Positions 45,214-53,365 of a DNA stretch of 64,000 nucleotides are shown piece by piece (within the stretch, counting starts at the first letter, position 1; each line of letters opens with the position of its first letter). The translations under genes and the position numbers were made by a program. The notes under the pieces are model-generated. The model was not told where the DNA came from, did not search any database, and saw only the letters and a list, made by a program, of their open reading frames with translations. Source of the stretch: Arthrobacter sp. Leaf234 (GTDB lineage Bacteria; Actinomycetota; Actinomycetes; Actinomycetales; Micrococcaceae); assembly GCF_001422665.1 (NCBI RefSeq), contig NZ_LMLU01000006.1, positions 63,725 to 127,724 of the forward strand, given 5' to 3'.

Positions 45214-45860
45214 TCGTCACGCCTGTCTCGGACCCTCGCCAGCTCGCGGCACTGCTTCCGCGGGCCACCGACGGCAGTCGCTTCCTGCTCGGCATCGTCG
45301 GGGCGCCCGGCGCCGGGAAGTCGACCGTGGCAGAAGCCGTCGTCGGCCTCGACGCCGCCGCGCACGCCTCGGTACCCATGGACGGGTTCCACCTCGCCGA
45401 TCAGGCTCTCCTCACCCTCGGGGTGCTCGACCGGAAGGGCGCACCCGAGACCTTCGACGCCCACGGCTACGCAGCTCTTCTTTCCCGGCTGCACGAACGA
45501 CCGGACCACGTCGTGTACGCGCCGGCTTTCGAGCGCGCCCTCGAGCAGCCCCTGGCGAACGCCCTGCCGGTGCCGCCGTCGTCGACCCTGATCGTCACCG
45601 AGGGGAACTACCTGCTGCTCGATGCCCCCGGCTGGCGGGAGGCTCGGGACCGCCTCGACGAAGTCTGGTTCATCGACATCGACCCCGACGTACGCCGTGC
45701 GCGGCTCATCGCCCGCCACGTCCTGTTCGGCAAGACGCCCGCGGCCGCCGAGGAATGGGTGCGCCGCGTCGATGAACCCAATGCCGACCTCGTCGCTGCG
45801 ACCCGTGACCGTGCGGACCGGGTCCTCGACCTCTCCGCCTGGCAACCCGCCCGACCTTGA
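45210..45860 (+). CDS. P-loop nucleoside/nucleotide kinase family protein
   Basis: 216 aa. Walker A GAPGAGKSTV (31-40), substrate region SVPMDGFHLADQALLTLGVLDRKGAPETFDAHGY, VYAPAFERALEQP, and VTEGNYLLLDAPGWREARDRLDEVWFIDID (Walker B-like). These match uridine kinase-related proteins of the fructose/pantothenate/uridine kinase superfamily. The substrate is a small hydroxylated molecule but is not determinable from sequence. ATG overlaps the stop of a short upstream ORF. Its stop lies 109 bp before the CMD-like gene. Confidence 0.85.
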   Translation: MIVTPVSDPRQLAALLPRATDGSRFLLGIVGAPGAGKSTVAEAVVGLDAAAHASVPMDGFHLADQALLTLGVLDRKGAPETFDAHGYAALLSRLHERPDHVVYAPAFERALEQPLANALPVPPSSTLIVTEGNYLLLDAPGWREARDRLDEVWFIDIDPDVRRARLIARHVLFGKTPAAAEEWVRRVDEPNADLVAATRDRADRVLDLSAWQPARP

Positions 45861-45969
45861 TCGGGGAGTCCGCGACGGCGCGGGAAGCGTTCACCGGTGC
45901 CGCCTGCTCTGGCCTGCCGTTCTCCGACGCCTGATGCTGGAGGCCCGACGTACTGCAGGAGGTCCGACA

Positions 45970-46542
45970 GTGAGCATTCTCGAGCAGGTGTCCGAGAGCG
46001 AGGCGACGGGCGAGATCGCCGCCATCTATGGCGAGGATGCCGACTCCCTCGGCTACGTCGCGGCGCACACCAAGGTCCTTGCGCTGCATCCTCCCGCCTA
46101 CCGTGCGTGGGAGGGACTGATCAACGCCATCGCCGGGTCGATGGACCCCCGGCGATACGAGTTGGTGACGCTCGCTGCGGCCCTGGGCATCGGAAGCAGG
46201 CATTGTCGGCTCGCGCACGGCCGGAAGGCGTTGCCCTACATCGGCGAGGATGAACTGACGGCCATTGCCCGGGACTACCGCACGGCGGGCCTGTCGTCTC
46301 CTGAGGTGGCGATGATGGTCTTCGCCGAGAAAATGAGCACCGCGTCGGCGTCGATGACCGACGCCGACGCACTCGCCCTGCGCGCCGAGGGGTTCACGGA
46401 CCTGGAGATCGTGGAGATCGCTCTCGCGGCGGCCGCCCGTAACTACCTCAGCCGCGCCCTGCAGCCGCTGGGCTCGGACGTGGATGTTCCGCCCGGCCTG
46501 AGCGCGACCCTGACATCTGCACTTCTCGATCAGCTTCGGTAG
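45970..46542 (+). CDS. Carboxymuconolactone decarboxylase / AhpD-like protein, single cysteine
   Basis: 190 aa from the GTG at 45970, chosen because AGGAGG ends 7 nt upstream; a longer frame from ATG 45934 exists. AhpD-fold, alpha-helical: YELVTLAAALGIGSRHCRLAHGRKAL is the active-site helix. Normal AhpD-type enzymes have CxxC followed by His; here the first Cys is Ser (S-R-H-C), leaving Cys79 and His83. It may therefore act as a one-cysteine peroxidase or have lost disulfide reductase activity. Role unclear; near the P-loop kinase gene. Confidence 0.8.
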   Translation: MSILEQVSESEATGEIAAIYGEDADSLGYVAAHTKVLALHPPAYRAWEGLINAIAGSMDPRRYELVTLAAALGIGSRHCRLAHGRKALPYIGEDELTAIARDYRTAGLSSPEVAMMVFAEKMSTASASMTDADALALRAEGFTDLEIVEIALAAAARNYLSRALQPLGSDVDVPPGLSATLTSALLDQLR

Positions 46543-47219
46543 ATCATCCGTGGCGCTTCCAGAGCCGACGGTCAACGACCGATGATGCCGCGGCCCGCAG
46601 TTCTCGCACCGGTGCGGGCAAGACCTTCAGGAACCGGATGGCCCCTTCTAGAGGGACTGGTAATTCACCGATAATCTACATTATGTCAACTAGCTTCGAC
46701 AATCATCCCTCTTCCAGTCTGCGCCGACCCCACGTCTCTAGGCTGCGCCGACCCCACGTCGAATGACAGCGAGTCTGCAGCGGGCTCATAGAATTCGCTC
46801 CTGCCGCTCCATTCCCGGCGAGCTCCTCACAGGTGTCGACGGCGCTGTCTTTCTCTCGACGGCCGGAGTGCCCTTCGTGATGCCCATGGCGAGCAGGACA
46901 TCGGCCGTCTCTTGCCGAAGGGCTTGTCCCGGATCAGTCACGTCCTCTACAGTGATCCAGAAATAATGAACGTCATTCATTTTGTGGCGTCCGTCATGAC
47001 CAGGAGGACACCATGCGCGCTGCCGGATGCACCGGGGACGCACGACCCTCCAGGGCAGTCGGCGCACACGCCTGACCGTACGGTCCGGTCGACGACGAAG
47101 CACGATCTGCTCCGTCCGCGTCGTCCGAGGATCGTCACCGCACCTCACGGCTGCGGCGTGTCACCACCTCCCGCGGACGGGTCGACGAGGACCCTCCGCC
47201 CCGTCAGAAGAGGCACACC
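46543..47219. other. 677-bp gap, promoter region of the APC/agmatine operon
   Basis: No supported gene. A reverse frame of 64 codons (46786-46980, MNDVHYFWITVEDVTDPGQALRQETADVLLAMGI...) looks protein-like but has no ribosome-binding site or known family. An 18-bp direct repeat sits at 46719-46760. A possible promoter TTGTCC-N18-TACAGT lies at 46924-46953, and A/T-rich near-palindromic bases follow at about 46964-46986. The region probably controls the permease-agmatine deiminase-amidase operon. Confidence 0.45.
46719..46760. repeat. 18-bp direct repeat, two copies
   Basis: CTGCGCCGACCCCACGTC occurs at 46719-46736 and 46743-46760, 24 bp apart. Close to the start of the gap before the permease gene; could be a regulator site or duplication scar. 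Confidence 0.6.
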
Positions 47220-48770
47220 ATGAGAATGTCCGGCACCGGAGCGACCAGCACCGTACCCACACCGAGGGATACCCCATCCCTGTCCCCCAAGGGTCTGGCC
47301 CGGGGCCAACTCGGCCTGCTCGCCATCGTCGTCATCGGGATCTCGACGATCGCTCCCGCCTATGTCCTCACCAGCACCTTGGGTCTCACCGTGGCCGAGA
47401 TCGGCGTCCACCTCCCCGCGATCTTCATCGTCGGCTTCATCCCGATGTTCCTGGTCGCCCTCGCCTACAAGGAACTCAACGCCGACTCCCCCGACAGCGG
47501 CACCACCTTCACCTGGGTCACGAAGGCCTTCGGGCCGTTGCTGGGCTGGATGGGTGGGTGGGGCCTGCTCGCTGCCAACATCATCGTGCTCTCCAATCTC
47601 GCGGGTGTCGCCGTCGATTTCTTCTATCTGTTCCTCGCCCAGCTCACCGGCACTGCGTCCCTCGCCGACCTGACGACCAACAAGGCCGTGAACATCGTCA
47701 CGTGCCTGGCGTTCATGGCCGTCGCCGTCTGGGTGTCCTGCCGGGGCATCCGCACCACCAAGTCCGTGCAGTACGTCCTCGTGGGATTCCAGCTCCTCGT
47801 CCTGGCCTGGTACACCGTCCAGGCCTTCGGCCGCATCGCTGCCGGTCAGGCCTCAGGACTGGCCTTCAGCTGGGAATGGTTCAACCCGCTCGGTATCGAG
47901 AGCTTCTCCGCGTTCGCGGCCGGCCTGTCCCTGTCGATCTTCGCCTTCTGGGGATGGGACGTCTGCCTGACCGTCAGCGAGGAGGCCACCAACGGGCGGC
48001 GCACTTCGGGGCTTGCCGCGACGATCGCTGCGGCAGTCATTCTCGCGATCTACCTGATCGGCTCCATCGCCACGATCATGTTCGCCGGGACCGGGGACAC
48101 AGGCCTCGGCCTGAACAACCCGGACAACTCCGAGAACGTCTTCACGTCCCTCGCGGCGCCCGTCATGGGCCCGTTCGCGATCCTGCTCTCACTGGCCGTC
48201 CTCTCGAGCTGCGGCGCATCGCTGCAGTCGACCTTCGTGTCCCCCGCGCGCACCCTGCTCGCCATGGGCTACTACAAGGCCTTGCCTGCCAGGTTCGGAT
48301 CGGTCAGCCCGACCACGAATTCCCCCGTATACGCCACGATCTTCGCCGGCGTCCTGTCCGGCGGCTTCTACGTCCTGATGCGCATCATCAGCGAGAACGT
48401 CCTCAATGACACGATCCAGGCCCTCGGGCTGATGATCTGCTTCTACTACGGCCTGACGGCGCTGGCCTGCGTCTGGTACTTCCGGGCCTCCCTGTTCACC
48501 AGCACGAGGAACATCCTCTTCAGGTTCCTCGCCCCACTCCTCGGCGGCCTCGGCCTCATCGTGGTGTTCCTGCAGACCGCCATCGACAGCTGGGACCCCG
48601 CTTTCGGCAGCGGATCAGAGCTCTTCGGCGTGGGCCTCGTCTTCGTGATCGGCATCGGCATCCTCGTCGCCGGCGCCGTCATCATGCTCATCTTCCGGGC
48701 CCGGAATCCGGAGTTCTTCAACGGGCGCACCCTGACCGAGGAGTCGTCGGCGCTCGTCATCCCCGAGTGA
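47220..48770 (+). CDS. APC family amino acid/polyamine permease
   Basis: 516 aa with about 12 membrane helices. N-terminal GQLGLLAIVVIGISTIAPAYVLTSTLG and DSPDSGTTFTWVTKAFGPLLGWMGGWGLLAANIIVLSN (substrate-binding helix 1-3 region) match the APC superfamily; the glycine-rich helix break is present (GISTIAPAY). FWGWDVCLTVSEEATNGRRTSG is the conserved helix 6-7 loop. It imports amino acids or polyamines by proton symport. Its operon with an agmatine deiminase-like enzyme suggests agmatine or putrescine uptake. AGAAGAGG precedes the ATG. Confidence 0.87.
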   Translation: MRMSGTGATSTVPTPRDTPSLSPKGLARGQLGLLAIVVIGISTIAPAYVLTSTLGLTVAEIGVHLPAIFIVGFIPMFLVALAYKELNADSPDSGTTFTWVTKAFGPLLGWMGGWGLLAANIIVLSNLAGVAVDFFYLFLAQLTGTASLADLTTNKAVNIVTCLAFMAVAVWVSCRGIRTTKSVQYVLVGFQLLVLAWYTVQAFGRIAAGQASGLAFSWEWFNPLGIESFSAFAAGLSLSIFAFWGWDVCLTVSEEATNGRRTSGLAATIAAAVILAIYLIGSIATIMFAGTGDTGLGLNNPDNSENVFTSLAAPVMGPFAILLSLAVLSSCGASLQSTFVSPARTLLAMGYYKALPARFGSVSPTTNSPVYATIFAGVLSGGFYVLMRIISENVLNDTIQALGLMICFYYGLTALACVWYFRASLFTSTRNILFRFLAPLLGGLGLIVVFLQTAIDSWDPAFGSGSELFGVGLVFVIGIGILVAGAVIMLIFRARNPEFFNGRTLTEESSALVIPE

Positions 48771-48822
48771 CGGGGCACCCGACGGCGACGACCACCGACT
48801 CACACCACGGAAGCAAGGAATC

Positions 48823-49929
48823 ATGAACAGCTCAGGAACCGCCGTCCCCGCCTCGGTGACGGACGCAGGGCCGAGTCGGGCGGACGCGCGCACGACGACG
48901 ATGCCCCCGGAGTGGGCACCGCACGAACGCACCTGGATGGCCTTCCCGCCCTCCAACGACACCTTCGGGCGGCCCGGATCAGAGACCCTGGGCCGCGCCC
49001 GCGCTGCGTGGGCCCGCGTCGCCCGCACCATCGCCCGCTACGAACCCGTCGCCGTCCTGGCCGACCCCGCAGACGTCGACACCGCACGGACCATGCTCGG
49101 GCACGCCATCGCCGTGCACCCCGTCCCGCTCGACGACGCCTGGCTCCGGGACTCCGGACCCACCTTCGTCCACGGGCACGACGGATCGGTCCACGGTATC
49201 GACTGGATCTTCAACGGCTGGGGAGCGCAGTCCTGGGCGGAGTGGGGCAAGGACGAACAGGTCGGACGGCAGGTCACCGAGCTCGCCGGCGTGGGAGCGA
49301 AGAGCAGCGTCCTGGTCAACGAAGGAGGTGGTTTCCACATCGACGGACACGGTGCCGTCCTGCTCACCGAGACGGTGCAGCTCGACCCCGGACGGAACCC
49401 CGACGCCACCAGGGCGAGCGTGGAAGCCGAGGTCCATGCCCGGCTCGGAACACGTCATGCGATCTGGCTCCCACGGGGCCTCAGCCGCGACTACGAGGAG
49501 TTCGGCACGCGGGGGCATGTCGACATCGTCGCGAGCTTCACGCCGACCGGCACACTCCTGCTGCACCGCCAGGACGACCCCGACCACCCCGACCACCCCG
49601 TCACCCGATTCCTGCGCTCCGTCCTCGAAGCGGCTGTCGACGCCGACGGATCTCCCCTGACGATCGTCGACGTTCCCGCTCCTACCGTCATCGAGGAGGA
49701 GGACGCCTTCGTCGACTGGTCCTACATCAACCACTATGTCGCCAACGGCGTCGTCGTCCTCTGCGCCTTCGACGACCCCAACGATGCAGCAGCACGACGG
49801 ATCCTCCAGGAGGCCTACCCCGACCGCTCCGTGGAACTGGTCGATGCCCGCGACATCTTCGCCTTCGGCGGCGGCATCCACTGCATCACCCAACAGCAGC
49901 CCGCTCCCCACCCGGGCACGGTGACCTGA
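48823..49929 (+). CDS. Agmatine deiminase family protein
   Basis: 368 aa. Guanidino-modifying enzyme fold (PAD/AguA type). Agmatine deiminase converts agmatine to N-carbamoylputrescine and ammonia. Motifs: PPEWAPHERTWMAFP, DDAWLRDSGPTFV, NGWGAQ, NEGGGFHIDGHGAVLLTETVQLD (substrate-binding), RGHVDIVASF (catalytic His) and FGGGIHCITQQQP (nucleophile Cys354). Related peptidyl-arginine deiminases cannot be excluded. AAGGA precedes the ATG. The stop overlaps the ATG of the amidase gene (TGATG). Confidence 0.88.
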   Translation: MNSSGTAVPASVTDAGPSRADARTTTMPPEWAPHERTWMAFPPSNDTFGRPGSETLGRARAAWARVARTIARYEPVAVLADPADVDTARTMLGHAIAVHPVPLDDAWLRDSGPTFVHGHDGSVHGIDWIFNGWGAQSWAEWGKDEQVGRQVTELAGVGAKSSVLVNEGGGFHIDGHGAVLLTETVQLDPGRNPDATRASVEAEVHARLGTRHAIWLPRGLSRDYEEFGTRGHVDIVASFTPTGTLLLHRQDDPDHPDHPVTRFLRSVLEAAVDADGSPLTIVDVPAPTVIEEEDAFVDWSYINHYVANGVVVLCAFDDPNDAAARRILQEAYPDRSVELVDARDIFAFGGGIHCITQQQPAPHPGTVT

Positions 49930-51689
49930 TGTTCGACGTCGTGGAAGCGAGCATCGCCGAGCTCAGGGACGCACTCACCACCGGAAGGACGACGAGTGAG
50001 GAAATCGTCACGGCCTACCTCCGCCGGATCGAGGCCTACGACCGAAGCGGCATCCGGCTGAATTCCGTCGTCGTCATGAACCCCACGGCCCTCGACGAAG
50101 CTCGTGCGTCAGATCGACGCAGGGCACGTACCGGGACCCTCGGCCCGCTCGACGGCATCCCCTACACCGCCAAGGACAGCTACAAGGTGCAGGGGCTCAC
50201 CGTCGCCGCCGGATCTCCCGCCTTCGAGGACCTCGTGGCGCAGCAGGACGCCTTCACCATCGCACGGCTCCGCGCCGGCGGAGCCGTGCTGATCGGACTC
50301 ACCAACATGCCGCCCATGGCCAACGGCGGCATGCAGCGCGGCGTCTACGGTCGCGCCGAAAGCCCCTACAACGCCGACTACCTCACCGCTGCGTTCGCCT
50401 CCGGATCGTCCAACGGATCCGGGACTGCCACCGCCGCGAGCTTCGCCGCCTTCGGCCTCGCCGAGGAGACCTGGTCGTCAGGGCGCGCCCCCGCCTCCAA
50501 CAACGGCCTGTGCGCCTACACGCCATCCCGCGGCCTCATCTCCGTCCGCGGGAACTGGCCGCTCGTGCCGACCATGGACGTCGTCGTCCCCCACACCCGC
50601 ACCATGGCCGACATGCTCGACGTCCTCGAGGTGATCGTCGCCGACGACGACGAGACCCGGGGTGACTTCTGGCGCGTGCAGCCCTGGATCCCCATCCCGC
50701 CCACATCCGAACTCCGTCCCCACTGCTACACAGACCTTCATCCCGGGGCTCCCGACGCGGCACGGCACGTCCTCGCCGGCAGACGGTTCGGTGTCCCCCG
50801 CATGTACATCAACGCCGATCCCGACGCCGGTACCGGTCCCGACCCCGGTATCGGAGGACCCACGGGTCAGCGCATCACGACCCGCGATTCGATCATCGAG
50901 CTGTGGAAGCGGGCGCGGCGGATCCTCGAGCAGGCAGGCGCCGAGGTCGTCGAGGTCGATTTCCCCGTCGTCTCCAACTACGAGGGCGACCGGCCCGGAG
51001 CTCCGACGATCGCGACCAGAGGGCTCGTCAGCCCGGACTACCTGCGCCGCGAGATCCTCGACCTGTCGGCATGGGCCTGGCACGATTTCCTGCAGGCCAA
51101 CGACGACCCACGGCTCTCGTCACTGGCCGACGTCGACGGAACCCTGATCTTCCCCGCGCCCGACGGCGCACTGGACCGCTACAGCGGCTTCGATGACGAC
51201 ATCGCGGCGTATCCCGAGCACATCCGCCGCAACGATGCCGTCAGCATGACGAGCATCCCCCACCTCGCGGAGGGGCTGCGCGGTCTCGACCAGACGAGGC
51301 ACGTCGATCTGGACCAGTGGATGGACCGCCTCGGACTGGACGCCGTCGTCTTCCCCGCGGCAGCCGACGTCGGACCGGCGGACAGCGACAGGAACCCCGC
51401 GTCGGCGGACATCGCCTGGCGGAACGGCGTGTGGGTCTCCAACGGGAACCTCGTCCCCCGCCATCTGGGGCTGCCCACCGTCACCGTCCCCCTGGGCATC
51501 ATGGCGGACCTGCAGATGCCCGTGGGCCTCACCTTCGCCGGCTCCGCCTACGACGACACCGAACTGCTGCGCATCGGAGCCGCCTTCGAGGCGGTGAACC
51601 CGACGCGGAGGACGGTTCCCGCCCGCACCCCGCGCCTCGACCCGGAGGTCGCGCCGCGCTCGGCGAGCGGCGGCGGGGCGGCGGCCTGA
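49929..51689 (+). CDS. Amidase-signature (AS) family amidase
   Basis: 586 aa. Ser-Ser-Lys amidase: LDGIPYTAKDSYKVQG (Lys82), FASGSSNGSGTATAA (cis-Ser near 160) and GLAEETWSSGRAPASNNGL (nucleophile Ser183/184). The family hydrolyses many amides; this subgroup has the ETWSSGRAPASNN form rather than ETDGSIRIPAS. Coupled by TGATG overlap to the agmatine deiminase gene, it might hydrolyse N-carbamoylputrescine or a related ureido compound, a step usually done by a nitrilase-type AguB that is missing here. This link is inference. Confidence 0.88.
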   Translation: MFDVVEASIAELRDALTTGRTTSEEIVTAYLRRIEAYDRSGIRLNSVVVMNPTALDEARASDRRRARTGTLGPLDGIPYTAKDSYKVQGLTVAAGSPAFEDLVAQQDAFTIARLRAGGAVLIGLTNMPPMANGGMQRGVYGRAESPYNADYLTAAFASGSSNGSGTATAASFAAFGLAEETWSSGRAPASNNGLCAYTPSRGLISVRGNWPLVPTMDVVVPHTRTMADMLDVLEVIVADDDETRGDFWRVQPWIPIPPTSELRPHCYTDLHPGAPDAARHVLAGRRFGVPRMYINADPDAGTGPDPGIGGPTGQRITTRDSIIELWKRARRILEQAGAEVVEVDFPVVSNYEGDRPGAPTIATRGLVSPDYLRREILDLSAWAWHDFLQANDDPRLSSLADVDGTLIFPAPDGALDRYSGFDDDIAAYPEHIRRNDAVSMTSIPHLAEGLRGLDQTRHVDLDQWMDRLGLDAVVFPAAADVGPADSDRNPASADIAWRNGVWVSNGNLVPRHLGLPTVTVPLGIMADLQMPVGLTFAGSAYDDTELLRIGAAFEAVNPTRRTVPARTPRLDPEVAPRSASGGGAAA

Positions 51690-51709
51690 GCGACGGCGGG
51701 CCTCGCGGA

Positions 51710-53203
51710 TCAGCCCAGAACCGCGTTGGCGATGAACAGGAGCGGAATGGAACCGGCCCACACCGCCGTCGTGATGCCCGACCATCCCTTGAGGGCCGCG
51801 ACGCCGTCGAGCCCGGCGAAGCGGGTCACGACCCAGAAGTAGGAGTCGTTGAAGTAGCTGAACACCATCGATCCGGCGGTGCAGGCCATCGCCGCCACGA
51901 TCGGGTCGATGCCGAGTGAACCGACCAGCGGCGCGGTCACCGATGCTGCGGTGATCATCGCGACCGTCCCGGAGCCCTGGGCAAGGCGCACCAGTGTGGC
52001 GATGAGGAACGGTACGAGGAACGCCGGCAGGGCGGTGCCGGCGATGGCCTCCGCCAGGGCGTCCCCCACACCTGAGCTCCGCAGCACCTGACCGAGCGCC
52101 CCACCGGCACCGGTGATGAGGAGGATCAGGCCGGCGGACGCCGCAGCCTCGGCGAACCAGCCCTGCACCTTCGACCTCGGGGTCCAGCGCGGCAGCAGGA
52201 TGTAGACGGCCAGGATGACACCGATCACCAGAGCCACGACGGGGTTGCCGACGAAAGCCAGCGGAACGGCCCATGACGACGGCACGTACTCCCCCGTACC
52301 GACGACGCCCTGGTTGTTCTGGTCGATCGCGCCGCTGACCGTGTTGAGGATGATCAGGAGCAACGGGACCAGCAGCGGCAGCGATGCGACGAAGGCACCG
52401 ACCCGGTGCGGTGCGGCGCCCTCCGGAGGGGTGCCGAGGGTGGTGTTGTCGACGTCCATCGACGGGGCATCCCCATCGGCGCCTATTCCGGCTCGGCTCC
52501 CACGATCCGCAACAGCGGTCCCTCCTCGGTGCACTGACTGCGCCTGCGCCGTGCCGTAGACGACCTCGCGCACGCTCTCGTTCATGGACGGCTCGATCTT
52601 CGGACCGATCCACTTGGCGTAGACGATGACGATCGGCAGCAGCAGGATGGTGAACACGAGACCCGCGAGGATCAGCGCACCGAGATCCGCACCGAGGATT
52701 CCGGCGACCGCCAGCGGGCCAGGGGTTGGTGGTACCAGGTGATGGGTCAGCGTCATGCCGCACCCGAGGGCCAGCGCAAGGGTGATGTAGCCGGCGCGCT
52801 TGACCCGGGCGATCGAACGGGCCAGCGGATTCATGATCACGTAGCCGGAGTCGCAGAACACCGGGATGGACACCAGTGCGCCCACACTCCCGAGCGCCCA
52901 GGGCTCTCGTCCCTTGCCGAAGAGTTTGAGGAACGCCATCGCCAGCGAATTGGCAGCACCCGATACCTCGAGGATCTTGCCGATGCCGACGCCCCGGCCG
53001 ATCACGATGCCGATCGACGCCAGGGTGTTGCCGAAGCCCGTCGTGATCGACGTGACGATGTCCAGCGGTGCCTGCCCGGCGACGATACCGGTCACGAGCG
53101 CGGCGATCAGGAGGGCGACGAAGGCATCGAGCCGGGTCCTCAGCACCAGCACGATGATGGTGGCGATGCCCAGGACGAGCGCCAGAAGAAGTTGAATGTC
53201 CAC
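51710..53203 (-). CDS. GntP family permease (gluconate/acid-sugar transporter)
   Basis: 497 aa from the GTG at 53203, six bases after GAGGAG. About 12-13 membrane helices: VDIQLLLALVLGIATIIVLVL, DAFVALLIAALVTGIVAGQ, LASIGIVIGRGVGIGKILEVSGAANSLAMAFLKLFG, FCDSGYVIMNPLARSIAR, MTLTHHLVPPTPGPLAVAGIL. These match GntP/IdnT permeases that import gluconate and other sugar acids with protons. A basic cytosolic loop (about 205-265) is unusually long. It is divergent from the acid-sugar kinase operon and shares the intergenic regulatory region, so its substrate is probably a sugar acid. Confidence 0.9.
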   Translation of the reverse strand: MDIQLLLALVLGIATIIVLVLRTRLDAFVALLIAALVTGIVAGQAPLDIVTSITTGFGNTLASIGIVIGRGVGIGKILEVSGAANSLAMAFLKLFGKGREPWALGSVGALVSIPVFCDSGYVIMNPLARSIARVKRAGYITLALALGCGMTLTHHLVPPTPGPLAVAGILGADLGALILAGLVFTILLLPIVIVYAKWIGPKIEPSMNESVREVVYGTAQAQSVHRGGTAVADRGSRAGIGADGDAPSMDVDNTTLGTPPEGAAPHRVGAFVASLPLLVPLLLIILNTVSGAIDQNNQGVVGTGEYVPSSWAVPLAFVGNPVVALVIGVILAVYILLPRWTPRSKVQGWFAEAAASAGLILLITGAGGALGQVLRSSGVGDALAEAIAGTALPAFLVPFLIATLVRLAQGSGTVAMITAASVTAPLVGSLGIDPIVAAMACTAGSMVFSYFNDSYFWVVTRFAGLDGVAALKGWSGITTAVWAGSIPLLFIANAVLG

Positions 53204-53271
53204 GTACTGCTCCTCGATCACTGAGGGGGCCTCGTTGCCAACCCAGGGGTAGCACGGACCTGGCCGGTACT

Positions 53272-53326
53272 TTGACGGGGAATGTGCTGCCTGTCACACT
53301 AGCACTGGACATATGACATCTGACAA
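53272..53326. promoter_or_regulatory. Overlapping divergent promoters with a triple TGACA repeat
   Basis: Forward: TTGACG (53272-53277), 17-bp spacer, CACACT (53295-53300). Reverse: TTGTCA (complement of 53321-53326) with TAGTGT or GCTAGT near 53296-53303. Between them TGGACA, TATGACA and TCTGACA repeat three times every 7 bp (53306-53325), a plausible site for the GntR regulator encoded in the operon. Confidence 0.5.
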
Positions 53327-53365
53327 GGGTCCTGGGGCGATGACCAGGAGTGAAGGTGCGGATCA

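Noticed and set aside
46786..46980. 64-codon reverse ORF MNDVHYFWITVEDV... in the gap before the permease gene
   Set aside because: Looks protein-like but has no ribosome-binding site, no known family and sits in a likely promoter region; kept only as a note.
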